A stretch of 64,000 nt of DNA from Lachnospiraceae bacterium (GTDB lineage Bacteria; Bacillota; Clostridia; Lachnospirales; Lachnospiraceae). The position numbers and the translations under genes are program-made. The DNA lies in assembly GCA_017416465.1 (NCBI GenBank), contig JAFQCK010000015.1:94825-158824 (forward strand), written 5' to 3'. Shown piece by piece: positions 9,547 through 18,800 of the stretch. The notes under the pieces were generated by a model. The model was not told the DNA's origin. It saw only the letters and a list, made by a program, of their open reading frames with translations, and made no database searches. Position 1 is the stretch's first letter. The number at the start of each line of letters is the position of its first letter.

Positions 9547-9609
9547 TAAAGACGATTGAGAAAATTTATGCTATACTTCTAATAGTATTTAGAACTTATG
9601 GAGGCAACA

Positions 9610-10842
9610 ATGCTTAAAATAAATGTACCTAAGAATGTAAAACTTATTATTAATATATTAGAAAAAAACGGATATGAAGCCTATGCTGTTGGTGGTTGTG
9701 TAAGAGATGCAATTCTTTTAAAAGAGCCTAACGATTGGGATATAACCACATCTGCTATGCCGGAAGATGTAAAGAATATATTTAACAAAACTATTGATAC
9801 CGGCATTAAGCATGGAACTGTAACTGTTTTGATAGAGAGAACAGGATATGAAGTTACAACTTATCGAATTGATGGGGAATACGAAGATGGAAGGCATCCG
9901 AAATCTGTTGAGTTTACATCTAATCTTATAGAGGACCTTAAAAGAAGGGATTTTACAATCAATGCGATGGCGTATTCAGATAAGAAAGGTATTGTAGACG
10001 CATTTGACGGTATTGGCGATTTGGAGAGAAAGGTTATTAAGTGTGTAGGTAATCCGGAGGACAGATTTAATGAAGATGCTCTTAGAATTTTAAGAGCTGT
10101 AAGATTTTCAGCAGTGCTTGATTTTGATATAGAGGAAAATACAAAAAAGGCAATAATAAAATTAGCAGAAAATCTTAATAAAATCAGTAAAGAAAGAATA
10201 CAGGTAGAATTAGAAAAGTTATTAATGTCGAATCACCCTGAAAAGTTAAAGACAGCATATGAAACAGGAATTACAAAGGTAATCTTAGACGAGGTTGATA
10301 AGATAAATAGCCTTGGGAAATTAGATGAAACTTTAAATTTAATTAGAAAAATGCCTGTTAATCATTATTTGCGGTGGTCTGCACTTCTTAATCATTGTGA
10401 TAAATCTACAGTTGCAAATATTCTTAGGGGACTTAAGTTTGATAATAAAACAATTAATATTGTTTCGAGAATTGTGGATGCGACAAATAATGAGCTTCCG
10501 CATGATAGGGCAGGAGTAAGAAAATTAATTTATCTGATAGGAGAAGATATTTTTAGGGAATATATTGAGTTTATGGAGATATATATTTCGTATATACACA
10601 AGGAAAATTTGGAAATTCAAAAGCTGATTACTTTTGTTAAGAATGAATATTTTGATATTTTGGACAAGAAAGAATGTATATCACTTAAAATGTTAGCTAT
10701 AAATGGAAGAGATTTGATTGAACTGGGTGCAGGCAGAGGGGCAGAAGTTGGGGAAGGTCTGAATATGCTTCTTAATAAGGTTCTTGAAGACAGTTCATTA
10801 AATACAAAGGAAAAACTAATAGACATTTATAAAAACAGATAA
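9610..10842 (+). CDS. cca: CCA tRNA nucleotidyltransferase
   Basis: 410 aa from ATG 9610. The GGAGG at 9600-9604 is 5 bp upstream of it and overlaps the alternative ATG at 9598, so the later start is preferred. It adds or repairs the 3' CCA of tRNAs. Class II pol-beta-type features are the head motif AVGGCVRDAIL, metal-binding Asp pair in DWDITT, basic patch RRDFTINAMAY, and the neck motif EDALRILRAVRFSAVLDF that templates nucleotide choice. The C-terminal body and tail domains are divergent, as usual, and show no HD phosphohydrolase signature. Which CCA/C/A specificity it has cannot be read reliably, although in Clostridia one enzyme usually does all. Confidence 0.92.
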   Translation: MLKINVPKNVKLIINILEKNGYEAYAVGGCVRDAILLKEPNDWDITTSAMPEDVKNIFNKTIDTGIKHGTVTVLIERTGYEVTTYRIDGEYEDGRHPKSVEFTSNLIEDLKRRDFTINAMAYSDKKGIVDAFDGIGDLERKVIKCVGNPEDRFNEDALRILRAVRFSAVLDFDIEENTKKAIIKLAENLNKISKERIQVELEKLLMSNHPEKLKTAYETGITKVILDEVDKINSLGKLDETLNLIRKMPVNHYLRWSALLNHCDKSTVANILRGLKFDNKTINIVSRIVDATNNELPHDRAGVRKLIYLIGEDIFREYIEFMEIYISYIHKENLEIQKLITFVKNEYFDILDKKECISLKMLAINGRDLIELGAGRGAEVGEGLNMLLNKVLEDSSLNTKEKLIDIYKNR

Positions 10843-10928
10843 GATTTTGATGCTTATATAATTTTGATTATGTCGTACAAACATATTTATCCAATGTTTC
10901 TCATAAGATAAGCATATGGAGGTGGAGT

Positions 10929-11939
10929 ATGTTTGAAAAAGAAAATGAAATCATAAACAGATATAGTTTAAAAGTAGTGTCAATAGGAAGATGCAAAGGT
11001 GCAATGATGATATTTACAGGTAGTGAGTACTATCTTCTGAAAGAATATAACGGCACGGTTAAACATTTAGAATTTGAAGAAAATTTGTTGAATAGTATTT
11101 CTGATGCAGGCGGGATAAGTGTAGATAATATATTAAGAGATGTTGATGGAAATATTATAAATGAAGATGAGACTGGAAAAAAATACATTCTTAGGAAATG
11201 GTATGATGCAAGAGATTGTGATTCTAAAAATGATGTGCAGATAATTGATTCGGTAAAAGAACTTGCAAAATTGCATAATATAATGAATAAAATTTCATAT
11301 AGTAATATCTATTTAAATGAACATTTTGATTTAAAAAAAATTGGAGAGAATATTTATAAAGAATTTGATAAACATAATAAAGAACTTAAAAGGACAAGAA
11401 ATTTTATAAGAAAGAAAAGAAATAAAAATGAATTTGAACTTTTGGTGTTATCTGAATTTGACAGATATTATGAAGATGGAATTAATGTAAATACGATGGC
11501 ATCTGAACAGAAATTTATGAATTTTATTAAATCGGCAGTTGAAAGTGGAAGATTGGTACATGGAGCTTTTAATTATCATAATGTAATGTTTGATAAAAAC
11601 AATTGTATTATAACAAATTTTGAAAAGACAAAATGTGGTATTCAGATAAGGGATTTATATGATTTTATGAGAAAGGTTTTGGAAAAACATAGTTTCAATA
11701 TTTGTTTGGGAAGTAAAATGATAGAGGCATATGATAAGATAAGACCAATTAGTGAAGAAGAAAGAAAATATCTTATGCTTAAATTCAAATATCCTGAAAA
11801 ATATTGGAAGCTTCTTAATCACTATAATAATAACAATAAAGCATGGATTCCGGATAAGGATATTAATAAGCTTAAAAATATTACCAAACAGTACGAAGAA
11901 CAAGTGAATTTTGTTAAAAGTATGTTAAATTTTAACTAA
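10929..11939 (+). CDS. CotS-family kinase-fold protein, probably catalytically dead
   Basis: 336 aa. It resembles the CotS/YsxE/YutH spore-coat family, which has the aminoglycoside phosphotransferase/choline-kinase fold. The N-lobe shows YYLLKEYNG with a possible ATP-binding Lys and KYILRKWYDARDCD. Where active APH kinases have HGDxxxxN, this protein has HGAFNYHN, so the catalytic Asp is Ala. The DFG-like position reads TNFEKTKCG rather than IDFE/IDWE. Both changes argue for a pseudokinase. The C-terminus has the family's FKYPEKYWKLLNHYNNNNKAWIP. GGAGGTGG lies just before the ATG. In spore formers such proteins are part of the coat. Whether this organism sporulates is not shown by this one gene. 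Confidence 0.75.
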   Translation: MFEKENEIINRYSLKVVSIGRCKGAMMIFTGSEYYLLKEYNGTVKHLEFEENLLNSISDAGGISVDNILRDVDGNIINEDETGKKYILRKWYDARDCDSKNDVQIIDSVKELAKLHNIMNKISYSNIYLNEHFDLKKIGENIYKEFDKHNKELKRTRNFIRKKRNKNEFELLVLSEFDRYYEDGINVNTMASEQKFMNFIKSAVESGRLVHGAFNYHNVMFDKNNCIITNFEKTKCGIQIRDLYDFMRKVLEKHSFNICLGSKMIEAYDKIRPISEEERKYLMLKFKYPEKYWKLLNHYNNNNKAWIPDKDINKLKNITKQYEEQVNFVKSMLNFN

Positions 11940-11953
11940 AAAAACAGAACGTT

Positions 11954-11982
11954 TTGACTTTGTTGGATTATTATTATATAAT
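11954..11982 (+). promoter_or_regulatory. Sigma-A-type promoter of the PEGA lipoprotein gene
   Basis: TTGACT (11954-11959), a 17-bp spacer and a perfect TATAAT (11977-11982), 51 bp before the chosen start codon. There is a T-rich stretch just downstream. Confidence 0.75.
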
Positions 11983-12032
11983 AGAATCGATTATTGTTGT
12001 TTTTTGAAAAAAGCTAAGGAATGAGGTATACG

Positions 12033-13235
12033 ATGAAACAAATTACTATACTGTTATGTACTATATGTATAGCTGTTATTCTGATTTCCTGTGCGGGAGA
12101 AGATAACAGTAATAAATCTTCGATTTCTAATGGAGTGGATGTTCCTGTTATGCCTAATAAGGATAAGACTGAAAATGAGACGTCTGAGGAGTATTCTGAT
12201 ACTGTATTTAAGGCAGTTGTTTTAGAAATAAATCTTGAAGATAAGACAATGATATTTCAGAGAACTTCTTCTACAAACAGAGTGAAGTATTCGTATACCG
12301 GTGGAACAGATATTACGAACAGATATGGTGAGATAATGTCTGCAGAGCAATTAAGTCCGGGAGAAATTGTTGAGGTTGAAGTATCATCTGAAAATGGTAA
12401 GATTACATATGTTAACATATGTAAAGAAAATTTTGACTATCCGGGAGTTACTAATTTTAAAGTAGATAAAGAAAAAAAGATAATCTGGGTTGGAAGTGAA
12501 AAGTACATTTATACTGATAATACAGTATTTATTAATGCAGGAAAGATAATCACACCGGATAACCTTGAAGATATAGACGTTATTACTTTGAAAGGGTATG
12601 ACAGGCAGGTTGAGTCTGTTGTTGTAACGAATGGTCACGGCTATTTAAGACTGGATACAACAGAGTTTTTCTTAGGAGGCTATGTTGAAATTGGTGATAA
12701 GATTGTGGAATCGATTACAGAAAATATGGTATTAGCAGTTCCGATAGGACAATATACAATGACTGTAACAAAGGATAAAACACAGGGGTCAAAGGATATT
12801 ATTATTAATAGTAATGAAGAGGTAAGAGTCAATCTTATAGAATTTCAAAATGAGGCTGTAAGACTTGGAACGTTATCATTTAAGATAAATCCGAGTGGGG
12901 CAAAGCTTACTATTGATGGAGTAGAAAAAGATTATTCGAAGATAATAGATGTTGCTTTTGGAACACATAAAGTAGTAGTGACTATGAAAGGTTATGAACC
13001 TTATGCACAGATGATTACGGTTGAGGATATTTTTAAGGAGTATACGATTGAACTTAAAGAGTCTGTAGCTGAGAGTTCGGGTGATGAAACAACTACTAAA
13101 GATAAAGAGAAAGAAGCAGAGAATAAAGAAACAGAAACAACGACTAAAGAAGTTGTTACGACTAAAAAGGAAAAGGAAACAACGACTGCACAGACGATTG
13201 ATTATGCAGGATTGATAGGTTCTTTATTTGAATAA
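12033..13235 (+). CDS. Lipoprotein with PEGA domain
   Basis: 400 aa from ATG 12033, which has GAGG at 12023-12026 with 6-bp spacing. The alternative ATG 12021 touches its own AAGGA and is less likely. The N-terminus is a type II signal peptide ending in a lipobox, LISCAG, with Cys20 as the lipid anchor. The body (about residues 50-270) is beta-rich and unfamiliar. A PEGA domain follows (about 285-350, GTLSFKINPSGAKLTIDG through GYEPYAQMITVE), a fold found in surface proteins of unclear role. The C-terminal tail is Thr/Lys/Glu-rich low complexity (about 350-385) before a short hydrophobic end. Function is unknown, and location on the outer face of the membrane is likely. Confidence 0.82.
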   Translation: MKQITILLCTICIAVILISCAGEDNSNKSSISNGVDVPVMPNKDKTENETSEEYSDTVFKAVVLEINLEDKTMIFQRTSSTNRVKYSYTGGTDITNRYGEIMSAEQLSPGEIVEVEVSSENGKITYVNICKENFDYPGVTNFKVDKEKKIIWVGSEKYIYTDNTVFINAGKIITPDNLEDIDVITLKGYDRQVESVVVTNGHGYLRLDTTEFFLGGYVEIGDKIVESITENMVLAVPIGQYTMTVTKDKTQGSKDIIINSNEEVRVNLIEFQNEAVRLGTLSFKINPSGAKLTIDGVEKDYSKIIDVAFGTHKVVVTMKGYEPYAQMITVEDIFKEYTIELKESVAESSGDETTTKDKEKEAENKETETTTKEVVTTKKEKETTTAQTIDYAGLIGSLFE

Positions 13236-13305
13236 GTGTGTATAATGCTAAATGCATTTTAAAATATTTATAAAAAATATCCATTTATTTACAGGAGGTA
13301 AAAGG

Positions 13306-15042
13306 ATGAGCTACAAAAAACTTTACGAGGAATGGATTACAAATCCTTGTTTTGATGAGGAGACAAAAGCGGAGCTTAAGTCTATCAGTGAGGATGAAAA
13401 AGAGATTAAAGAAAGATTCTATAAAGAATTGGAATTTGGGACAGCAGGTCTTAGAGGTGTTATAGGAGCAGGAATTAACAGAATGAATATTTATACTGTT
13501 CGTAAGGCTACACAGGGACTTGCAAACTATATATTAAAAGTAGGTGGAGCAGAGAAAGGTGTTGTAATTGCTTTTGATTCAAGAAGAATGTCACCTGAAT
13601 TTGCTGATGTTGCAGCATTATGTCTTGCAGCTAACGGGATTAAAGCATATAGATTTGAATCATTAAGACCAACACCTGAGCTTTCATTTGCTGTGAGAGA
13701 ATTAGGATGTATAGCAGGTATTAATATAACAGCAAGTCATAATCCGCCTGAATATAATGGATATAAGGTATACTGGGAAGATGGTGCTCAGATTACACCA
13801 CCTCATGATACAGGAATAATGGCAGAAGTAAAGGCAGTAACAGATTTTGCTACACTTAAGACAATGGATATGGATGAAGCAAAAGCTAAAGGCTTATATG
13901 TTGTTATAGGTTCAGAAGTTGATGACAGATATATGGAAGAGCTTAAAAAACAGGTTAAGCGTCAGGATGCAATTGATAAAGTTAAGAGTGAGCTTAAGAT
14001 TGTGTATACACCTCTTCATGGAACAGGTAATATTCCAGCGAGAAGAATTCTTAACGAACTTGGTTTTGAGAATGTATATGTTGTAAAAGAACAGGAGCTT
14101 CCTGATGGAGAATTCCCAACAGTAAGTTATCCTAATCCTGAAGCAGAGGAAGCATTTGAACTTGCACTTAAGCTTGCTAAAGAAAAAGATGCTGACCTTG
14201 TGTTAGCTACTGACCCTGATGCAGACAGACTTGGTGTGTATGTAAAAGATTCTAAGACAGGAGAATATATTACTCTTACAGGTAATATGTCAGGATGTCT
14301 TCTTGCAGATTATGAGATTAGTCAGATTAAAGAGTTAAATGGCGAGCTTCCAAGTGATGGAGCGCTTATTAAAACTATTGTTTCAACTAATATGGCTGAT
14401 GCAATTGCAAAATATTACGGAATAGAACTTATTGAGGTTCTTACAGGATTTAAATATATCGGACAGCAGATACTTGGATTTGAACAAAAAGGTAAAGGTT
14501 CATATTTGTTTGGATTTGAAGAAAGCTATGGATGTCTTATAGGTACACATGCAAGAGATAAAGATGCTATTGTTGCTACAATGGCACTTTGTGAGGCAGC
14601 TGCTTATTATAAGACTAAGAATATGACACTTTGGGACGCAATGGTAGCTATGTATGATAAATATGGCTATTATAAAGATGGAATTACATCTATTACATTA
14701 AAGGGTATTGAAGGGCTTGATAAGATTCAGGAGATACTTAATACACTTAGAGATAATACACCTGAAAAAATAGGCAAATATAAAGTAGTATCAGCTAGAG
14801 ACTACAAATTAGATACAATTAAGGACATGGCTAGCGGCGAGGTTAAACCTACAGGTCTTCCAAGTTCCAATGTATTGTATTATGACCTTGAAGATGATGC
14901 ATGGATTTGTGTAAGACCATCAGGAACAGAGCCAAAGGTTAAGTTCTATTACGGAGTGAAAGGTTCTTCATTAGAAGATGCAAATGAATTATCTGATGAA
15001 CTTGGTAAAGAAGTAATGGATATGATTAACGGCATGTTATAA
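13306..15042 (+). CDS. pgcA: Phosphoglucomutase/phosphomannomutase
   Basis: 578 aa from ATG 13306, with AGGAGG at 13293-13298; an in-frame ATG at 13252 lacks a ribosome-binding site. It is an alpha-D-phosphohexomutase that interconverts glucose 1-phosphate and glucose 6-phosphate, and possibly the mannose phosphates. Visible motifs are the active-site phosphoserine Ser144 in TASHNPPEYNG, the metal-binding loop DPDADRLG, the sugar-binding FGFEESYG, and the phosphate-binding RPSGTEPKVKFY. The length fits the PgcA/YhxB type. It could link starch-derived glucose to glycolysis and sugar-nucleotide synthesis for the surface polysaccharide, which is inference. It is followed 26 bp later by the PH-domain gene. 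Confidence 0.93.
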   Translation: MSYKKLYEEWITNPCFDEETKAELKSISEDEKEIKERFYKELEFGTAGLRGVIGAGINRMNIYTVRKATQGLANYILKVGGAEKGVVIAFDSRRMSPEFADVAALCLAANGIKAYRFESLRPTPELSFAVRELGCIAGINITASHNPPEYNGYKVYWEDGAQITPPHDTGIMAEVKAVTDFATLKTMDMDEAKAKGLYVVIGSEVDDRYMEELKKQVKRQDAIDKVKSELKIVYTPLHGTGNIPARRILNELGFENVYVVKEQELPDGEFPTVSYPNPEAEEAFELALKLAKEKDADLVLATDPDADRLGVYVKDSKTGEYITLTGNMSGCLLADYEISQIKELNGELPSDGALIKTIVSTNMADAIAKYYGIELIEVLTGFKYIGQQILGFEQKGKGSYLFGFEESYGCLIGTHARDKDAIVATMALCEAAAYYKTKNMTLWDAMVAMYDKYGYYKDGITSITLKGIEGLDKIQEILNTLRDNTPEKIGKYKVVSARDYKLDTIKDMASGEVKPTGLPSSNVLYYDLEDDAWICVRPSGTEPKVKFYYGVKGSSLEDANELSDELGKEVMDMINGML

Positions 15043-15068
15043 TACTTAATATCAAGGAGAGATTTATT

Positions 15069-15452
15069 ATGGCTGAATCAAAGATAATATGGCAGGATAG
15101 GAAGAGGATAATTTTTGGATTACCTTGGACTTTCACTAAGTATAAATTGTATGAAGATAAAATACAGATATGTACAGGGTTTCTTAATAAAAAAGAAGAA
15201 GAAATAAGATTGTACAGGATAATGGATACTACACTTGAAAAACCATTAGGACAAAGAATTTTTGGACTTGGAAGTATTAAAGTTAATTCGGCGGACAAAA
15301 CAACACCGCAGTTTTATATACTCAGAGTTAAGAATTCAGATAAGGTTAGAGATATGCTTTCTGAGCAGGTTGAGAGTGAAAGAGAGAGAAGAAGAGTATC
15401 CGGAAGAGAATTCATGAATAGTGATTATGATGATGAGATGGATATAGAGTAA
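15069..15452 (+). CDS. Bacterial PH-domain protein
   Basis: 127 aa. It matches the bacterial pleckstrin-homology (bPH2/YdbS-like) pattern: RKRIIFGLPWTFTKYKLYED, then EEEIRLYRIMDTTLEKPLGQRIFGLGSIKV, then FYILRVKNSDKVRDMLSEQ. Charged C-terminal residues follow (ESERERRRV and a short acidic tail). It lacks a transmembrane segment, unlike many YdbS relatives, so it is probably cytosolic or peripheral. AAGGAG at 15055-15060 precedes the ATG. It lies 26 bp after the phosphoglucomutase gene and before a strong terminator, so the two form a small operon. Function is unknown. Confidence 0.78.
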   Translation: MAESKIIWQDRKRIIFGLPWTFTKYKLYEDKIQICTGFLNKKEEEIRLYRIMDTTLEKPLGQRIFGLGSIKVNSADKTTPQFYILRVKNSDKVRDMLSEQVESERERRRVSGREFMNSDYDDEMDIE

Positions 15453-15482
15453 AGAGAAGATACTTGTGAGATTTTAGAAAAG

Positions 15483-15533
15483 AAAGATGCCTTTTGTGAT
15501 TAAGTTAATCTGATTACAAAAGGCATCTTTTTT
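15483..15533 (+). terminator. Rho-independent terminator
   Basis: A perfect 15-bp stem, AAAGATGCCTTTTGT (15483-15497) with its complement at 15516-15530, then a T-run. It separates the core gene block from the starch locus. Confidence 0.92.
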
Positions 15534-15593
15534 GTACAATTAGAAAAAATATATAGTGTAATAATAAGTATATTTAAAGTGAAAGAAATTTGG

Positions 15594-15610
15594 TTGTGCA
15601 TAATGCACAA
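15594..15610. promoter_or_regulatory. Perfect 17-bp palindrome, possible operator
   Basis: TTGTGCATAATGCACAA is a perfect 7-3-7 inverted repeat. It lies about 113 bp upstream of the -35 box of the first amylase gene, in the 380-bp intergenic region 15453-15833. It could bind a dimeric regulator. No regulator gene lies in the starch locus, and I saw no second copy upstream of the other starch genes. Confidence 0.4.
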
Positions 15611-15722
15611 AAACATATTCTGAAATTGTTAAAATATCACAAAATCGCTATTAAGATTATAAAAAGGAGAAAAATAGGCAAAAAAGTAAATAATAAAATA
15701 TTAAAAAAATATTAAATGATTG

Positions 15723-15751
15723 TTGAAATTAATTAAAATATACTATATAAT
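15723..15751 (+). promoter_or_regulatory. Promoter of the first amylase gene
   Basis: TTGAAA (15723-15728), a 17-bp spacer and a perfect TATAAT (15746-15751), giving a leader of about 75 nt. The leader has a small possible hairpin (CGCCC at 15763 with GGGTG at about 15781) before AGGAGG. Confidence 0.8.
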
Positions 15752-15833
15752 ACAATTAACTCTCGCCCATTAAAAGTAAAAGGGTGCGTGTGAAGCAACT
15801 ATAAGCTATATAAAATAAAAGGAGGTAGAAAAA

Positions 15834-18800
15834 ATGAATTTCAACAAAAAACTGAGAAAAGTACTCAGTATGTTTTTGGCGTTTTTAATGTTTTGTTCTG
15901 TGACATTAACAGATATGGCATTAATGACATCAAAGACTAAGGCTGAAGCTGCAATGAACCAATATGGTTTATTGGATAAAGCATGTGACGGCCTTATACT
16001 TCACTGCTGGAATTGGTCATATTCTAATATTAAGAGTAGTATGGCTGATATTGCAGCAGCAGGATACACATCTTTACAGACATCGCCTGTACAGATGCCA
16101 AAAGACGCAGGTAATGACACACAGGGAAATTGGTGGAAGGTATATCAGCCTACAACACTTAGTATGGTTGAGAATCATCCATGGTTTGGATCAAAAGCTG
16201 AATTTAAGGCTATGTGTGATGAAGCAGAGAAATATGGAATTAAAGTTATCGTAGATATTGTAGCTAACCATATGGCTAACAATACAGGTTCTCAAGGAAA
16301 CTGTAGAGGAGATATCTGCAGTCAGAACGATGCTACATTCAGAGATGATGATTCATGTTGGCATTTAAATGGTTCTACGTATATTGATTATGGTAATCAG
16401 CATCGTAATGGAGATACAACAAGTTTAACACATGGATTTGGTGGTTGGCCTGATCTTAATACAGGAAATACAAAGGTTCAGAACGCAATTATTTCTTTAT
16501 TAAAAGAATGTGTTGACCTTGGAGCAGATGGTTTCAGATTTGATGCTGCTAAGCATATCGAACTTCCAACTGATCCGGGTGGAGCTTCAGACTTCTGGCC
16601 AAATGTTACAAGTGCAATCCGAGCATACAAGTCAGATGTATACCTTTATGGAGAAATTCTTGATGATTCAGCAACAAGTATCTCTAACTATACAAAATAT
16701 CTTGCGGTAACTGATAACAGAGCAGGTAACTCAACAAGATATGGTGTAAGAGAAAATAATATTGGTAAAGCAGCTAATTCTGCATTAACATATGATGGAC
16801 AGCTTGGAGATAATATTGTTCTTTGGTCTGAATCGCATGATACATATGCAAATGATAACTTTACAGGTGAGTCAGCTAAATTTTCACAGGATCAGATTAA
16901 CAGAGCATGGTGTATCATAGCAGCACGTGATTTTGCAGCACTTTATTATATTCGTCCGGGCAGTACAAGTGCAGCAATGGGTTCTAAGAGTACAAATACA
17001 GCATGGAAAGATACAGAAATAGTAGCTGTTAATAAATTCCACAATTACTTCAATGGAACATCTGAATATATGTCATCTTGTGATAATTCAGTAGTTCTTG
17101 TTGAGAGAGGTTCTAAGACAGCAACTGGTGGTGTAGTACTTGTTAATATTGGTGGAGGCTCTAAATCAGTAAGTGGAGCAACTACACATTTATTAGCAGA
17201 TGGTACATACAAAGATCAGGTATCAGGTAGTACATTTACTGTATCAGGCGGAAAGATTTCTGGACAGATTGGAAACACAGGTGTTGCAGTTGTTTATAAT
17301 GCAGAGCCTATCGTGTTAACACCAACACCAACTATTTCTAAAGAAGGTGGAGAATTCTCTACTGATACATTGTCATTAACAATCGGATTATCTAATGCTA
17401 CAAGTGGTACATATAAGATTGGTAGTGGTTCAGCTACAACATATACATCATCTAAATCAATTACTATTGGTTCAGATATGTCAATTGGTGATAGTGTAAC
17501 TATTACACTTACAGCTACAGATGGTTCAAAGACAACAACAAAGACATATACATTTACAAAGACAGAGTACATAGAACCAGAGGGAAATATTGCATATCTT
17601 AAACTTCCTTCAGGATGGTCAACACCTGTTAAATGTTATGCATATGATTCTGCTACAGAAACAGTTAACAACGGAGTATGGCCAGGTCAGGAAATGACAT
17701 TGGATTCAGAAACAGGATACTATAAGTATGAGGTTCCTTCAAGTATTGAAAAACCAAGAGTAATTTTCTATAGCTCAGATGTAAACAGATATCCTGCAGA
17801 TATGGAAAAAGGTTTATTGTTTGAAGAAGAATGCCCATATCTTTATAAAGATGGAAGTTGGTCAAAATATAGCCCAACACCAACAACAGGTACAGTTGTA
17901 GTTAAGTATGTAGATGGGTCAAATAATGAAATCGCTACATCTAAGACTACAAAGGGAACAATTGGTTCGTCTTATACAACAACAGCAGCAACTGTTGATG
18001 GATATACACTTAAGACGACACCGTCTAATGCAACAGGTAAATATACAGCTGGAACAATTACTGTTACATATGTATATGAAGAAATACCGGACACAGATCC
18101 TAAAGTTACAACTTCTCTTGCTTCAGGATCAACATTTAAAACAGAAACACAGACAATTACACTTACTTTAGCAAATGCTACAAGTGGTACATATTCAGTT
18201 GATGATGGTCCTGTTAAAACATTTACAAGCACAGCAAGTGTTGTACTTGGACAGGGTAAAGTGGCAGATTCAACAGTAACAGTTAAAGCAACAGCTAAAG
18301 GAACAGACGGAACAACAAAGAGCTTTACATTTACTTATAATAAACAGTTCAATGGAACAATTAATGAAGAAACAAGTGTTTCAACAGCTAGTTTAGCAAC
18401 AGCTAAAGCGTCGTCATTAGCATCATACTATTCAACAAATGAAAATGGTGTTGGTGTTAAGAAGACAATTACAGTTGACGGTAGCTTATCAGATTGGGAT
18501 AGCTCAATGTTAATTGCACAGGGTACAGCTAATGATGACCCACGTGTATATCGTCCAAACTCAATGTACGAGGTACCAATTGATTTATATGCACTTTATG
18601 GAGCGTATGATGATAGTAACCTTTATCTCATGTGGGAAATGACAAATGTTCAGGACGTAGTTGCACCAAATGATGATTATCCATTATCACAGGGTGTACT
18701 TTATCAGACAATGAACGTACCATTCTTTATTGCAATTGATACAAAAGATTCTAAAACTGCAATTGGTAATAAAGGACAGCTTCAAACAACTGGAACAATT

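Noticed and set aside
15532-15539. TTGTACAA 8-mer, also in the 20630-20700 repeat, as a possible shared operator
   Set aside because: In a sequence this AT-rich, a few chance copies in 64 kb are expected. The positions are not consistent relative to promoters.
17294-18232. Long minus-strand open frames opposite amylase 1 (and similar ones near 22782-23441, 27099-27698, 31155-31874 and 39317-40060)
   Set aside because: They are antisense to Thr/Val/Ser-rich Big_2 and CBM codons, which leave the opposite strand open. They have no ribosome-binding sites and give low-complexity hydrophobic products.
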